From assembly GCF_047511655.1 (NCBI RefSeq), contig NC_133403.1, positions 12,769,014 through 12,833,013 of the forward strand: 64,000 nucleotides of DNA, read 5' to 3'. Position numbers and translations under genes: made by a program. Below, piece after piece: positions 34,114 through 44,367 of this stretch (its first letter is position 1; the number at the start of each line of letters is the position of its first letter). The notes beneath the pieces are model-generated. The model saw nothing but the letters and a program-made list of their open reading frames with translations. It did not search any database and was not told the origin of the DNA. This stretch comes from Castor canadensis. Taxonomy: Eukaryota; Chordata; Mammalia; Rodentia; Castoridae.

Positions 34114-34715
34114 GACTTGCTGTAAAACAAAAATGTCATTTTTCAAAAACAGAACAGGAAGGTAAAACAGGTCCTGTCTGGGGGTTGGTACAAGGAGGGT
34201 GTAAGAGGGTGAACATGGTGGAAATAATAGGTACTTATATATGAAAATGGAAAAATGAGACCTGGTGAAACTTCCAGGAATGGGCTGGGGGGGGATAAAG
34301 AAGAATGACAGACGGGATGAATTCAACTATGATATATTGTAAGAACTTTGGCAAATGTCACAATGTACCCTTGGACAACCATAATAAAATATAAACAAAA
34401 ACTGAGGACAAGCAGTGAATTCTTACTTTAAGACTTGATAGAGCTCCCTACTTACACCCTAGAAGCCTAGAGATTTCTCTTTTGGGAGTTTTAAGATGAA
34501 GAGCTACATTTCCTCAATAGAACTCTTTAGATTATTTTTAAAATATTGAGTAAATTGTGGTACTTTGCATTTTTTCAAAGAGTTATTTCATTTCATCTAA
34601 GTTGTCAAATTTATGTAGATAATATAAGGTCATAGTGACACTCCATTTCATTCTTGGTAGCAGTAATTTGTGTCTTCTTTTTTTTGTTACTGTATTAAAG
34701 CCTTGCCAGTATCAT

Positions 34716-34990
34716 TGGGGCTTTTTTTGGTGGTACTGGAATTTGAACTCAGAGCTTCCTGCTTGCTAGGTAGGTGCTCTACCACTCGAGCCATACCTCC
34801 AGCCTTTTTTTACTCTAGTTATCTTTGAGATAGGGTCTTGTTTTTTGCCTATGCTGGCCTGGACTGGGACCATGCTCCTCCTAGTTTTTAGGTTTCCCCC
34901 CTTGCTTTGTTGTGCATCACCACACCAAGCTTTTTTCTGTTGAGTTGGAGTCTCACAAACTTATTTGCCTGGGCCACTGGTGTCCAGCTA
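34716..34990 (-). repeat. B1-tRNA composite SINE with extra B1-like segment
   Basis: Reversed ID-like half (GGAATTTGAACTCAGAGCTT), B1-like half, then a second B1-like remnant ending GGGCCACTGGTGTCCAGC. Confidence 0.75.
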
Positions 34991-35041
34991 ACATTATTGG
35001 TCTTTTAAACTCTTATTTTCACTGCTTTTCTTTGAAGTCAA

Positions 35042-35240
35042 TTTTTTTTTTCTTTTTGCCGAGCTGGGGTTTGAACTCAGGGCCTACACCTTGAGCCACT
35101 CTACCAGCCCTTTTTCGTGTTGGGTATTTTTTGAGTAGGGTTTCATGAACTATTTGCCTGGGTTGGCTTGGAACCATGATCTTCCTGATCTCTGCCTTCT
35201 GAGTAGCTGGGATTATAGGAGTGAGTCACGGGTGCCCAGT
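35042..35240 (-). repeat. B1-tRNA composite SINE
   Basis: T-run, TGGGGTTTGAACTCAGGGCC, CACCTTGAGCCACTCTACCA, then GTAGCTGGGATTATAGGAG. Confidence 0.88.
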
Positions 35241-35704
35241 TCGTTGCCAATTTCATTCATCTCTGTTTTTACCTTTATTAGTTTCTTCTTCCTCCTTTTT
35301 TCAGGTTTGTTTTGTGCCTCTTTTCCCCACATCTCAAGGTTTGAGTTTAGGTGATTGATTTGAAACTTTCTCCTTTTCTAATGTATTAATTAAAAACTAT
35401 AAATTCTTCTCACCACTGCCTTTTCTGTATCCCCTAAGTTTTGGCATGTTGTATTTCACTTTCATTCTGTTCAATGTATTTTTAACATTTCGGGCCGGAG
35501 TGGGGTGGGTGGGTGTATTTTACCCACAGATTCTATGTAAGTATGCTGTTTCATTTCCAAATACCTGGAGATTTTTCTCTTTTCTTCTGTTATTGATTCC
35601 TACTTCGAATTCATTGTTGTCAGAGGACCCTCTCTGTGATGTTAATTTCTAGAAGACCATTGAGGTTTGTTTTGCGGCCTCTGTTGGGATATGTTCAGTT
35701 CTTT

Positions 35705-35930
35705 CACTTTGTGTGTGTGAGTGAGTGTGAGTGTGTAGTGTTGGGGGTGAACCCAGGCCTTGTGCATGTTAAGCAAGTGCTCTACCACTGAGCTAACCTC
35801 AGCCTTTGATTTTTTTTTTTTTTTTGAGACAGTGTTTCGCTCTGTAGTCCAGACTGGTCTCAAATTTGTCTTGCTCTGCCTCAGCCTCCCAAGCGCTGGG
35901 ATATCACATCATGCCTGGCAGTTTCATCAT
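35705..35930 (-). repeat. ID SINE and B1-like SINE, adjacent
   Basis: 35712-35808 is a reversed canonical ID (GTGAACCCAGGCCTTGTGCA) with a (GT)n-rich left end. 35809-35930 is a reversed B1-like body after a T-run (GAGACAGTGTTTCGCTCTGT). Confidence 0.8.
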
Positions 35931-36191
35931 TTTTTGCTTTATGTGTTTCGTAGCTCTGTTGTTTAGTGCATACATGTTTACGATTCTTATGTATTCTCAG
36001 TGGGCTGACGTTTTGTCATAAAATGTCAGGCTCTGTCCCTGGTCATTGTTTTTTGCCCTAAAATCTACCTTATTTGATGCTAACATAGCCACTCCTGTTT
36101 TCTTTTCAGTAATGTTTGTATGAAACATCTTAAAGTGAATTTCTTACAGATACCATATAATTGAGTCATATTTTAAAATTCATTCTGTAAT

Positions 36192-36470
36192 ACTGGGCTT
36201 GGTGAATCATGCCTATAATCCTACCTACTTAGGAGGCAGAGATTGAGAGGATCTCAGTTCAGCCCCAGCAAAAAATGTTAGCATGACCCCATCTGAACCA
36301 ACAAGCAGGTGCAGTGGCATGCACCTGGTGTCCCGTGGGAGAAGGGTCACTGTCTGAGGCTATCTTGGGCAAAAAATGTGAGAACCTATCTGAAACACAA
36401 CTAAAGCAAAAGCGAACTGGGGGGAATGGCTCAAATACTAGGGTCTGCCTAGCAAACCCCAGGGTGGCCA
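36192..36470 (+). repeat. Composite SINE, long variant
   Basis: B1-like half (ATGCCTATAATCCTACCTAC), an extra B1-like middle segment, and a short decayed ID-like half (GGGTCTGCCTAGCAAACCCC). Confidence 0.7.
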
Positions 36471-36510
36471 CACACACACACACACACACACACACGCGCA
36501 CGCGCGCGCA
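36471..36510 (+). repeat. CA dinucleotide microsatellite
   Basis: (CA)n with CG interruptions at its right end, continuing directly from the 3' end of the composite SINE. Confidence 0.9.
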
Positions 36511-36956
36511 CAAAAGTTCATTCCATCATCTCTATGTGATTTTGCATGCATGTAATGTAATTATTGAGATGTTAAGGTGTGATCCTCCACTTTATTCTGT
36601 TTGTTCTTTCTTTTTGGCCTCTGCATTCTTTTTCTTGTCTTCCTATGGATTAAACAGTTTTCAGAACTCCATTTTTTATTTATTGATTTAATGATTGTAG
36701 AGATCCTTCGATGGCTTTTTAAGTGGATGTTCTCCATTACTGTAACTCATCAGAATTGACTGGTGGTGTCATTTTCCCAGTTTGAGGGAAGTGTAAAATT
36801 TCATCTCTCTTTATATCTCTTTACCCTCCCCTAGTTATAACAAACACAGGTGGGTGTTAGCACGAGAAATTCTGAGAAATGTGGTGCAGTCTGAACATCA
36901 CAGAGTGTATTTATACAAAACTAAATGGTCTAGGTCAAGTGCTCCACGTGGTGCAA

Positions 36957-37330
36957 TTTTTTTGTGTGTGTGGCACTGGGGTTTGAACTCAGGGCCTTCA
37001 CCTTGAACCACTGCACCAGCCCTTTTTTGTGAAGCGTTTTTCAAGATAGAGTCTCGAGAAACTATTTTCCTGGGCTGGCTTCGAACCACGATCCTCCTGA
37101 TCTCTGCCTCCTGAGTAGCTAGGATTACAGGCGTGGGCCACCAGCGCTCGGCTGTTTGTTTGTTTTGAGACAAGATCTTGCTATGAAGCCCAGGCTGGTC
37201 TGGCCTGGAACTTACCATCTTCCTGCCTCTGCTTCCCAAGTGCTGGGATTATAGGCCTGCACCACGACAGGGAACTCACCTAGCAAGCATAAAGGCCTGA
37301 GTTCAAAGCCCAGTACAGAGAGAGAAAAAA
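36957..37330 (-). repeat. SINE cluster: composite, B1-like, and a plus-strand tRNA-like piece
   Basis: 36957-37152 is a reversed composite (GGGGTTTGAACTCAGGGCCT to GTAGCTAGGATTACAGGCG). 37153-37268 is a reversed B1-like body (GTGCTGGGATTATAGGCCTG). 37270-37330 is a plus-strand SINE 3' half (GAGTTCAAAGCCCAGTACAG). Confidence 0.8.
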
Positions 37331-37387
37331 ATGGTAACTGTGAAATGTATGAGACTATTGCTGACATAACACACAATAGTGTTTACA

Positions 37388-37740
37388 CCAACTTTTTTTT
37401 GTTGGTGGTACTTGGTCTTTCTTGCTTGCGCAAGTACTGGGGCTCGAACTCAGATTCTCACACTTGCTAGACAGGCGCTCAACTGCTTGAGCCACACCTC
37501 CTGCCCTTTTTGCTTTAGGTATTTTTCAAGAGGGTCTTGCATTTATGCATTGGCCAGCCTGGACCACAATCCTCTTATTTCCGCTTCCTGTGTAGCTGAG
37601 ATGACACATGCGCTCAGCTTCTATTGGCAGAAATAGGATCTGAAGAAATTTTTCTGCCTGGGCTAGCCTCAAACCTCCATCTTCAGCATCTCTACCTCTT
37701 GCATAGCTAGGATTATAGGCCTGAACCACTGTGCTTGGCT
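37388..37740 (-). repeat. Composite SINE, long variant
   Basis: Reversed ID-like half (GGGGCTCGAACTCAGATTCT) followed by two consecutive B1-like segments, ending GTGCTTGGCT. Confidence 0.75.
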
Positions 37741-38824
37741 AGTAAGGATTATTTTTATTACTATTATTATTTAAATAAGCAGAAAGAGTATACTCTAAAA
37801 TAACCTCTTAGGTGACCACGCTGACACATGAGCCTTTGGGGACATTCTAGATCCAAACAGAAATGCATTATGCTACAAGATTTTGATAGCTATAATGTCA
37901 CTAGACAGTAGGCATTTTTCAGCTCCACTAAACTCTGAGATCACCATCTGTGTGGTCCATAGTTGACCAAAGTGTCAGTAGACAGTGTGTGACATAGCTT
38001 CTTTCCTTGACATACGTTTAGAACGGCATTAGGGAGAGCTATAAATTTGCTTCAGTCATCAAACATAACTTAGGAATGTCAAGAGGAGAAGGAAAACCTA
38101 TTCTATTTACCCATCTTTTTTTATTTTTCATGTTTATTTCTTCCTGTTTTATTTTATTGTTTCCTTGCTGTTTGGATAATTTCCTCCAGCCATTCTTTTT
38201 GAGTAAGACACTTGAGTAAGTGTCTTGGCAACAGATTCTCTTAGTTTCCTTCATTTAAGAATGTCCTGTTTTCTCCTCCAGGCCTGAAGGTTCACTGAGC
38301 AGAGGATTCTGGGCTGGCAGTTCTTGCCTTTCAGTGAACAGTGCAGTGTGGCACTTCTTTCTGGCTCCCATCACTGCGGAAGAGAAATCTGCTGTAAAGC
38401 AAATTGTTCTTTCTCCTGGAAAGAGGATTATTTTCTCCGGATGTTTTCTGTCTCTACTTTGGGGAAATTTAATCGTAATGTGCCTTGGTATGAATTTCTC
38501 TGTGCTTACTTTGGGGTTCACTCAGTTACTCACATTTGTAGGTTTTGCTATGGTGCTGTGTCTTTACTATTTTTAAATTTTGTTTCAAGCATGTCCATAA
38601 TTACTTGTTAAAGCATTCGTGTGGTGTCTACTTTAAAATCTTTCTTGGGTAGTTCTAACATCTCTGCCAGCTCAGGGCTGGCATTCATCAATGGTCCTTT
38701 TTCATTCAATTTCATCATACCAAGGACCATCTTCCCGGGAAGGAAGGATTTTCTATTGAAATATAGAAATTTTCAGGTTCCGAGATGCTAGATCTTATTA
38801 ACTTGTGTTTTATTTTTAGATTTG

Positions 38825-38908
38825 TGTGTGTGTATGTGTGGGGTTTGAACTCAGGGCTTCACACTTGCTAGGCAGGTACTTCTCACTTGAGCCTCTCCAC
38901 CAGCCTGC
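38825..38908 (-). repeat. tRNA-derived SINE
   Basis: (GT)n-rich left end then GGGGTTTGAACTCAGGGCTT and CACTTGAGCCTCTCCACCAG. Confidence 0.8.
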
Positions 38909-39400
38909 GTTTCATCTTTCACAGCTTTATTGAGGTAGTTGATCTGCAAGACACTGCACCAACTCAGAGTGCACAGTTGAATGTGTTTTGACATCTGTGT
39001 ATACAGTTGGCTTTCCATATCCATGAATTCCAAATCACAGATTTAACCAACCATGGACTTGAAAGTCACTTCTACACTGAACCTGAACAGACATTTTTCT
39101 TGTCATTAGTCCCTCAACAACACAGTAACAACTATTTACATAGTAAATAATTCACATCGGATTAAGTATTGTAAGTAATCTGGAGATGATTTAACGTGCA
39201 CAGGAGGGTGTGTGTGGCTTGTATGCAAACACGACACCATTTTCTATGAGGTGGAGCCTGTGTCCATTTTGGTATTCTCAAGGGGCCTCAACCCAGTCAC
39301 CCAAGGATCGCAAGGGATGACTGTGCACCCTCACCAAGCCGCCACCACCATAATCAAGGTAATATCTGTCACCTTAAAAAGTTTCTTCCTGTGTTGGAGC
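38909..39400 (-). repeat. Old L1 3' end split by a MITE
   Basis: Reversed L1M 3' text, ACAGCTTTATTGAGGTAGTT to GACATCTGTGT, resumes at 39326 with CACCACCATAATCAAGGTAA. The intervening 39004-39323 is a MER2-like element. Confidence 0.65.
39004..39323 (-). repeat. MER2-like (TcMar-Tigger) MITE
   Basis: Starts CAGTTGGCTTTCCATATCCA and ends CAAGGGATGACTG, the reversed MER2-type terminal inverted repeats, with ACAACTATTTACATAGTAAA inside. Sits in the old L1. Non-autonomous. Confidence 0.7.
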
Positions 39401-39480
39401 GTGGCTTAAGGACCGAGATCCTACCTAGCAAGGACAAGGCCCTGAGTCCAAATCGTATTACCACCATCACTTCCCCCGAA
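39393..39480 (+). repeat. tRNA-derived SINE
   Basis: GTTGGAGCGTGGCTTAAGGA and GAGTCCAAATCGTATTACC. Flanked by a 16-bp duplication with one mismatch, AAAAGTTTCTTCCTGT (39377-39392) and AAAAGTTCCTTCCTGT (39481-39496). Confidence 0.85.
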
Positions 39481-39514
39481 AAAAGTTCCTTCCTGTTGTT
39501 TTTTAAAAATTGTG

Positions 39515-40021
39515 ATGTTTTGTGTGTATGTGTGTATTATGTATATATGTATGTGTGCATATGTGTACGAGTGTGTATATATGCATATGCATGTGTGTAT
39601 ACGTATGTGTGTTTATGTGTGTGTCCACATATCTGTGTATGCACGTATGAGTATGTATTTATGTGTGTGTGTACATGCAGGTGTATCTGTGTATATGCAT
39701 GTCCAGGTATTTGTGTGTCTATATATGTGTGCATGCAGGTATGTATCTGTGTGCATGTATATGTATTATGTGTACGTGTGTGTCTGTCTGTCTGTGTGTT
39801 GTGTGTATGTGTGTGTTTCTGTGTCCGCATGTGTGTGCATGTGTGTATGTGTGCATGCATCTGTGGGTGCGTGTGTGTCTATGTGTATATGTATGTATGC
39901 ATTTGTACGTTTGTATGTATATTTGTATGCGTGTCTGTGTACATGTGTGTATGTGTGTATGTGTGTGTCAGTGCGTGTGTTTGTATCAATGTGTGTGTAT
40001 GTATGTCTGTGTGCACACATG
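39515..40021 (+). repeat. Long TG/CA-rich tract (about 500 bp)
   Basis: Nearly uninterrupted alternating purine-pyrimidine sequence of TGTG, TGTA, TGCA and TATG units. Stop-free frames appear on both strands (up to 260 codons at 39391-40173) only because the repeat lacks stops; no gene. Such sequence can adopt Z-DNA. Confidence 0.95.
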
Positions 40022-40227
40022 CTGGGGACAGGTGCTCCAGCACCTTCTTACCGCAAGGTGAAAGTAAAGTCTACATTCGCCCTGGATCTCCATTTATTCC
40101 CAAGGGGAGGTCTTTTTCTCTTTATTTGGAGCAGGGTTCTGATTCCTTAAGAGTCTCTGATGACACTACGTGAAGGTGGCCTCACTACCAGCCAGCAAAG
40201 AGTAGCTCATTGCTGGTAGGCGGGGAT

Positions 40228-40679
40228 GTACATTAGTCTGTTTTTTAATGCTATGATGAAACACCTGAGTCAGTCTAACTTTATAAAGAAAAGAGGTTTA
40301 CTTAGCTCATAGTTTGGAGGCCAAAAGTCCAAATAGCATGGTGCTGACTCTGGGGAGGACCTCTTTGGTGGTGTCACATCGAGGCATGTGGCATCATGGC
40401 TGGAGCATGTATGAAGGGGGGGATCACATGCTGTGACAGGAAGCCAGAGTCGGGGTAGGGGGCAGTCTTGCTTTTTTAAAACAACCCTGTCCATGGGACC
40501 TACCTGGGGTCCCTGAATAACTACATTAATCCCTTCTGAGGGCAGTGCTCCCAGTGACTAAGGACCGCACATCAGGCTCCACCACACAGTGGTTTCATTT
40601 CTTCCCACACTGCTACACTGGGGACCAAGCCTCTACCACATAAACTCTTAGGGGACAATCACGTCCAATCCATCACAGG
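40228..40679 (-). repeat. MaLR (MST/MLT1-type) solo LTR
   Basis: Reversed LTR: TTATAAAGAAAAGAGGTTTA near the right-hand polyadenylation region, ACATTAATCCCTTCTGAGGG and ACACTGGGGACCAAGCCTC near the other end. Confidence 0.85.
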
Positions 40680-40849
40680 CTGGGAGTCCAGGCTCCCCAC
40701 ATGCTTTCTATCATTGTGTCACCATGGGGTGCTTGTTCCTAAGCAGTGACAATGGCAGCTCGACTCCCTACGTGGCCTATTGCAGCTGGTCTCACACTCA
40801 TGACCCTTTTACCTCTGCCCCTGTCTCCCAAGTACCTCAGAGTCTCCTG

Positions 40850-41150
40850 TGTTTTTTCCTTTTTGTTTTCTTGGGGTTTGACTTCAGGGCTTTGTGCTTG
40901 CCAGGCAGTTGATCCACCACTTGGGCCACACCTCCAGTCCTTTTTGCTCCATTTATTTTGGAGATAGGTCTTGTTTTTTGCCTAGGCCAGCCTAAACTCC
41001 AATCCTCCTATTTTAAGCTTCCCACTGTCTCTGGAGTGACAGGCACACACACCACCACGCCCAGCTCTTTTCCACTGAGTTGGGATCTAGCAAACATTTT
41101 TGCTGGTGCTGGCCTGGAACCAATCTCAGCCTCCTTCATAACTTGCAAAG
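40850..41150 (-). repeat. Composite SINE, long variant, diverged
   Basis: Reversed: TGGGGTTTGACTTCAGGGCT, then two B1-like segments with ACCACCACGCCCAGCTC. Confidence 0.7.
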
Positions 41151-41771
41151 TCTTCTTATGTTTATTTTATCTGTGACATCTGAGGTTTTTAGTTACACTT
41201 AGTGGGGGGAATTAGGAGAAATATTTCTATTCCACTTTTTTCCAAAGCGGAAGTTCCTGTTTTTGTTTTATATAATAATTTCCCCTGGGTGATACTTAGG
41301 CAGCCAGTTCTGACCGTCTGGTCTGGGAGGGTGGACTTGGGAATTGTTCCTGATCTGCTCAGGCTGCTCTCCCTGAGTGGACACTTGAAAGGCCCCCAGT
41401 CTCTTAGGCGATCAGAACAGTAGAAAAGGACTTCTAGATCTCAGAGTGTGGGCTGGGGCCTTGCAGAGGATGCACTGGAGGTGTGGGGTGGTGGACTGGA
41501 ACTCTGGGCTCCAGGGGTAGGAGCCCTCTGCAAACCACACTGCCCCCTGGTGGCAGAGATAACTAGAAACAGGCTGGGGACCTGGAGTGGACTCCAGAGC
41601 CAGCCTGTGGGCCAGTGTTCTGGAGCAGGTAGGGGGTTGAGGGTGGGGGTGGGGGTGAGGATGGTGAACTGAGACAACAGCAGAGAGGAGGAAAGGGGTG
41701 AGATGGGGGGCAGACAGAGCAAGGGTGCTGGAGCTCCCCCACATTTACTTGCAATTTTTTTTCCCACACAT
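41151..41771. other. Unique sequence containing a CTCF-like site
   Basis: About 620 bp with no repeat recognised. GC-rich in the middle, with the CTCF-like site at 41540-41556 listed separately. Confidence 0.5.
41540..41556 (-). promoter_or_regulatory. Candidate CTCF binding site
   Basis: Plus strand CTGCCCCCTGGTGGCAG; its complement CTGCCACCAGGGGGCAG contains an intact CCACCAGGGGGCAG core, very close to the known CTCF position weight matrix. It lies in unique DNA 41.4 kb upstream of SEPTIN5. Known CTCF sites act in looping and insulation; occupancy here is unproven. Confidence 0.6.
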
Positions 41772-42058
41772 TCATCACCTACAGTCAACCTTGGTCTGAA
41801 AATCTGAAACAAAAAAAATTCCAGAAACAAACAATTTATGTTTTGAACTCTTATGCTGTTTACATCCCCCTCCAGCCCTGTCGCTCTTTCATTAGCTGTC
41901 GTTAATCTCGTACTGTGACTATTTTACAAATCTAACTTTAACATGGGTATGTATGCATAAGGAAAAAGCATAATAAAAACAGGGTTTGGTACTAGCCACA
42001 GTTTCAGGCAACCATAGGATGTCTCAATACACATCCTGTGGATAAGGGAGGACTACTG
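41772..42058 (+). repeat. Tigger7/MER44-like DNA transposon MITE
   Basis: CTACAGTCAACCTTGGTCTG, AAAATTCCAGAAACAAACAA, GGGTTTGGTACTAGCCACAG, TTTCAGGCAACCATAGGATG and the end GGATAAGGGAGGACTACTG, the expected terminal inverted repeat. Non-autonomous, no transposase. Confidence 0.75.
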
Positions 42059-42244
42059 GAGGTACTGTCTAGAAAACCTCCCTGAAGGGACACACAGGGG
42101 ACCTCCACCTATCTTGGGGATGGTTTGTTCAGATGGTGGAGGATATACCAGAAAGTCCTGGAACTCTTTCAGAACACGAGGTATTGGACCTGCCCGTGCT
42201 TTGCCAGGTACTGGGTCCAGCTGGGGTCTGCCATGGGGCAGGAG

Positions 42245-42530
42245 CTCAGTCCTTTTGGGCTGCTGTAACAGAATCCCATGGCTTGAACATCTGAATTTAT
42301 TTTTCACAATTCTGGGGGCTGGAAGTCTGAGGTCATGATGCCAGCATGGTCAGGCTGTGATGAGGGCTTCCTTTTGGTTACAGATGCTGACTTCTCATTC
42401 GTTGTATCCTCACTTGGTGGAGAGCGAGAGAGCTCTCATGAACTAATCACATTCCCTCATACCCCATTAAGGGGCAGATGTCAACATAGAATTTGGGGAG
42501 GGCATGGCCTTCAGGTCACTACAAGCAGAG
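42245..42530 (-). repeat. MaLR (MLT1-like) LTR fragment
   Basis: Reversed: GGGCTGCTGTAACAGAATCC, CACAATTCTGGGGGCTGGAA and GTCAACATAGAATTTGGGG. Confidence 0.75.
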
Positions 42531-42805
42531 CCAACCCTCAGAGGCTGGTTGGACACAGCACTGTGCCTGGATGCCCTGCAAACACTTTGGGGAGAAGAGG
42601 GTGTTCAGAGCCTCTAGTAGACAAGGGCTCCTCCTCAGCTCCTGCCTCCCACCAGAGGTTCTAGGACTAGGGCCCTCCTGACACTGGGCAATCAGGAGCT
42701 CCTGACCTGGCAGAGGGCCCTGTGGTAAACAGCCTTAGGGCCAGAGGAGGTGTGAGGACAAGGAGGAGGAGGTGAAGCAAGGGACCGGAGGTGCGAGGAG
42801 GCTGT

Positions 42806-43150
42806 CTTAGTGAGTTTTGTGCTGCTTTAACAGAAGACAACAGACTGGGAAATTTACAATGTAAAGAAATTTCTTCCTCACAGATCTGGAGGTTGGAAGT
42901 CCAAGATCAAGGTGCAGGTGCCTCGCGAGAGCCTTCTTGTTGCATCCCCACATGTGCAAGGTGTTACCTGGCACCAGGGCAAAGAGAAGGTGTCCAGGTG
43001 TGCATGCATGGCGGGGAGAGGGAGAGGGAGAGGGAAAGAAACAGAGAGGGAGGAAGAGGGAGGGAGAGGAAGGAGGGAGAGAATAGAGAGGTGACAATCC
43101 CACTCCTAGGATGGTGGCATTTTCCATTCATGAGAATAGAGCTTTCGAGG
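42806..43150 (-). repeat. MaLR (MLT1-like) LTR with GGGAGA tract
   Basis: Reversed: GTCTTAGTGAGTTTTGTGCT, CAGATCTGGAGGTTGGAAGT. A GGGAGA/GGGAGG purine tract of about 75 bp occupies 43014-43088. Confidence 0.7.
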
Positions 43151-43825
43151 CCGATCGCCTGTTAAGAGCTGTTCACCACATCCTGTAAAACCCAGGTGAA
43201 TGAAGTTCTGTCTCCATAGCTCTCGCATTTGGCAATCTTGCAGTCAGCGTCGTGTGGACACCTCCAGGCAGCACCACCGGTGTCCTCCCAGGGCCCCCAG
43301 GAGCCACAGCTGGGGCAGGCAAAGAAGCACAGCACCAGGGTGAATGGAGGGGTCTCTTCTGTCCCCCAAAGTACTCTGCCCTCAAGAGCCGGTTCTCTGA
43401 GCCCAGGATGGGAGGGGCAGCCTTGAAGATGTCTGTGGTGCCTTCGGGGTCTTTCTTTCCCCGGCTTCCTTCCATCCAGACTATTTGAAGTAACCACACC
43501 CTTTCCTAAACAGGCTGCTTCATTCTTTTACATGGCCACACTGGGGTTTTCCAAATCTGTACAGTCTTCTTCCCTTTTAATTATGAATTCCATCTTGAAG
43601 TAATTTCTGTCTTCTTGTATTTTGCTACACACAGCGAAGGAGCCACTAGGTCTCTTCAATTCACCTCAAGTCCCCTTAATCCCATTAAGCTTAGGAATTG
43701 AAATATAGGAAAGAAATGCCAGAAAAGTGTCAGTAAAGGGCAGTCCTGGGTCACTGTGACTGCAGGTGAAACTCAGGGAAACCTTGAATGAATCCTCTAG
43801 CTGTACTTGCTTTTCTTCAGAAACT
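43151..43825. other. Unique sequence, no gene seen
   Basis: No repeat recognised. Open frames of about 110 codons on the minus strand lack any protein similarity. Confidence 0.45.
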
Positions 43826-43913
43826 TTGTGCTGGAGGTGTAGAGTGCCATCGGTAAAAGAGTGCTTGCCTAGCATGGGTGAGGCCTTGGGTTCAATCCCC
43901 AGCATTGTAAAAA
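43826..43913 (+). repeat. ID-like SINE (canonical type)
   Basis: GGAGGTGTAGAGTGCCATCG, AGTGCTTGCCTAGCATGGGT and GGGTTCAATCCCCAGCATTG, then a short A-tail. Confidence 0.85.
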
Positions 43914-43931
43914 CTATCATCTATCTATCAT

Positions 43932-43972
<41 letters not shown>

Positions 43973-44367
43973 ATCTATCTACTCTCTATCACCTATTTAT
44001 CTATCTCTATCTACTATCATCTACCTATCAATCACCTATGTATCTATCTACTGTCTATCTATCTACTCTCTATTACCTATCAATCATCTATCTATCTACC
44101 TACCTACTTCCTATCACCTATCAATCATCTATCTATCTATCCATCTATCTACCTATCACCTATCTATCTCTATCTACTATCATCTACCTGCCTATCAATC
44201 ATCTACCTGTCTATCTACCTACCAACTCTCTATCACCTATAAATCATCTATCTACCTATCTATCTATCACCTATCTGTCTATCTCTATCTACTATCATCT
44301 ACCTACCTATCAATCATCTATCATCTATTTATCTATCCAGCCACCTATCTATCATCTAGCTATCTAG
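43914..44367 (+). repeat. TATC microsatellite array (about 450 bp)
   Basis: Imperfect TATC, TACC and ATCA units, starting at the tail of the ID SINE. The stop-free frames across it (up to 158 codons of Ile/Tyr/Leu/Ser) are repeat artefacts. Confidence 0.95.

Larger units (their letters stand above)
31527..34403 (+). mobile_element. 5'-truncated plus-strand L1, itself interrupted
   Basis: Starts in the end of ORF2 (ACAATAGCCAAGC, ATGGAATTTTATTCAGCCAT, TGGATGGAACTGGAGAACAT) and ends in 3' UTR with AATAAAATATAAAC before a perfect 13-bp target-site duplication, GAGGACAAGCAGT, at 31514-31526 and 34404-34416. It carries two SINEs (31635-31722, 34016-34113) and a younger minus-strand L1 (32103-33982). 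Too truncated to be active. Confidence 0.88.
36846..38000. repeat. Old MITE-like element split by SINEs
   Basis: Left part (GAACATCACAGAGTGTATTT) and right part (CACCATCTGTGTGGTCCATA, GTTGACCAAAGTGTCAGTAG) fit the two ends of an old palindromic-ended DNA element similar to 22760-22980. SINEs occupy most of the middle. Family uncertain. Confidence 0.4.
29825..38820 (-). repeat. Decayed minus-strand L1 framework, repeatedly interrupted
   Basis: Reversed old L1 pieces run in consistent order (3' at left, 5' at right): 29825-30055; 30952-31526 joined with 34404-34715 (reverse transcriptase region, e.g. GTCTGGTGTTGGTATCAGGG); 34990-35041; 35240-35705; 35930-36190 (GTCCCTGGTCATTG, CTACCTTATTTGATGCTAA); 36506-36845; and 38100-38820 (5' region, GCTGGCATTCATCAATGGTC). 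Gaps hold SINEs, an LTR-like insert, a younger L1 and a MITE. No frame survives. Whether all pieces are one element is inferred from order and orientation. Confidence 0.6.

Noticed and set aside
31527-34403. Active LINE
   Set aside because: Both L1 copies are 5'-truncated; the younger one also has a stop and a frameshift in ORF2.
39391-40173. 260-codon Cys/Val/Tyr-rich frame
   Set aside because: It is the translation of a TG/CA microsatellite, open in several frames and on both strands.
43766-44242. 158-codon Ile/Tyr/Ser-rich hydrophobic frame
   Set aside because: Translation of the TATC array starting inside a SINE.
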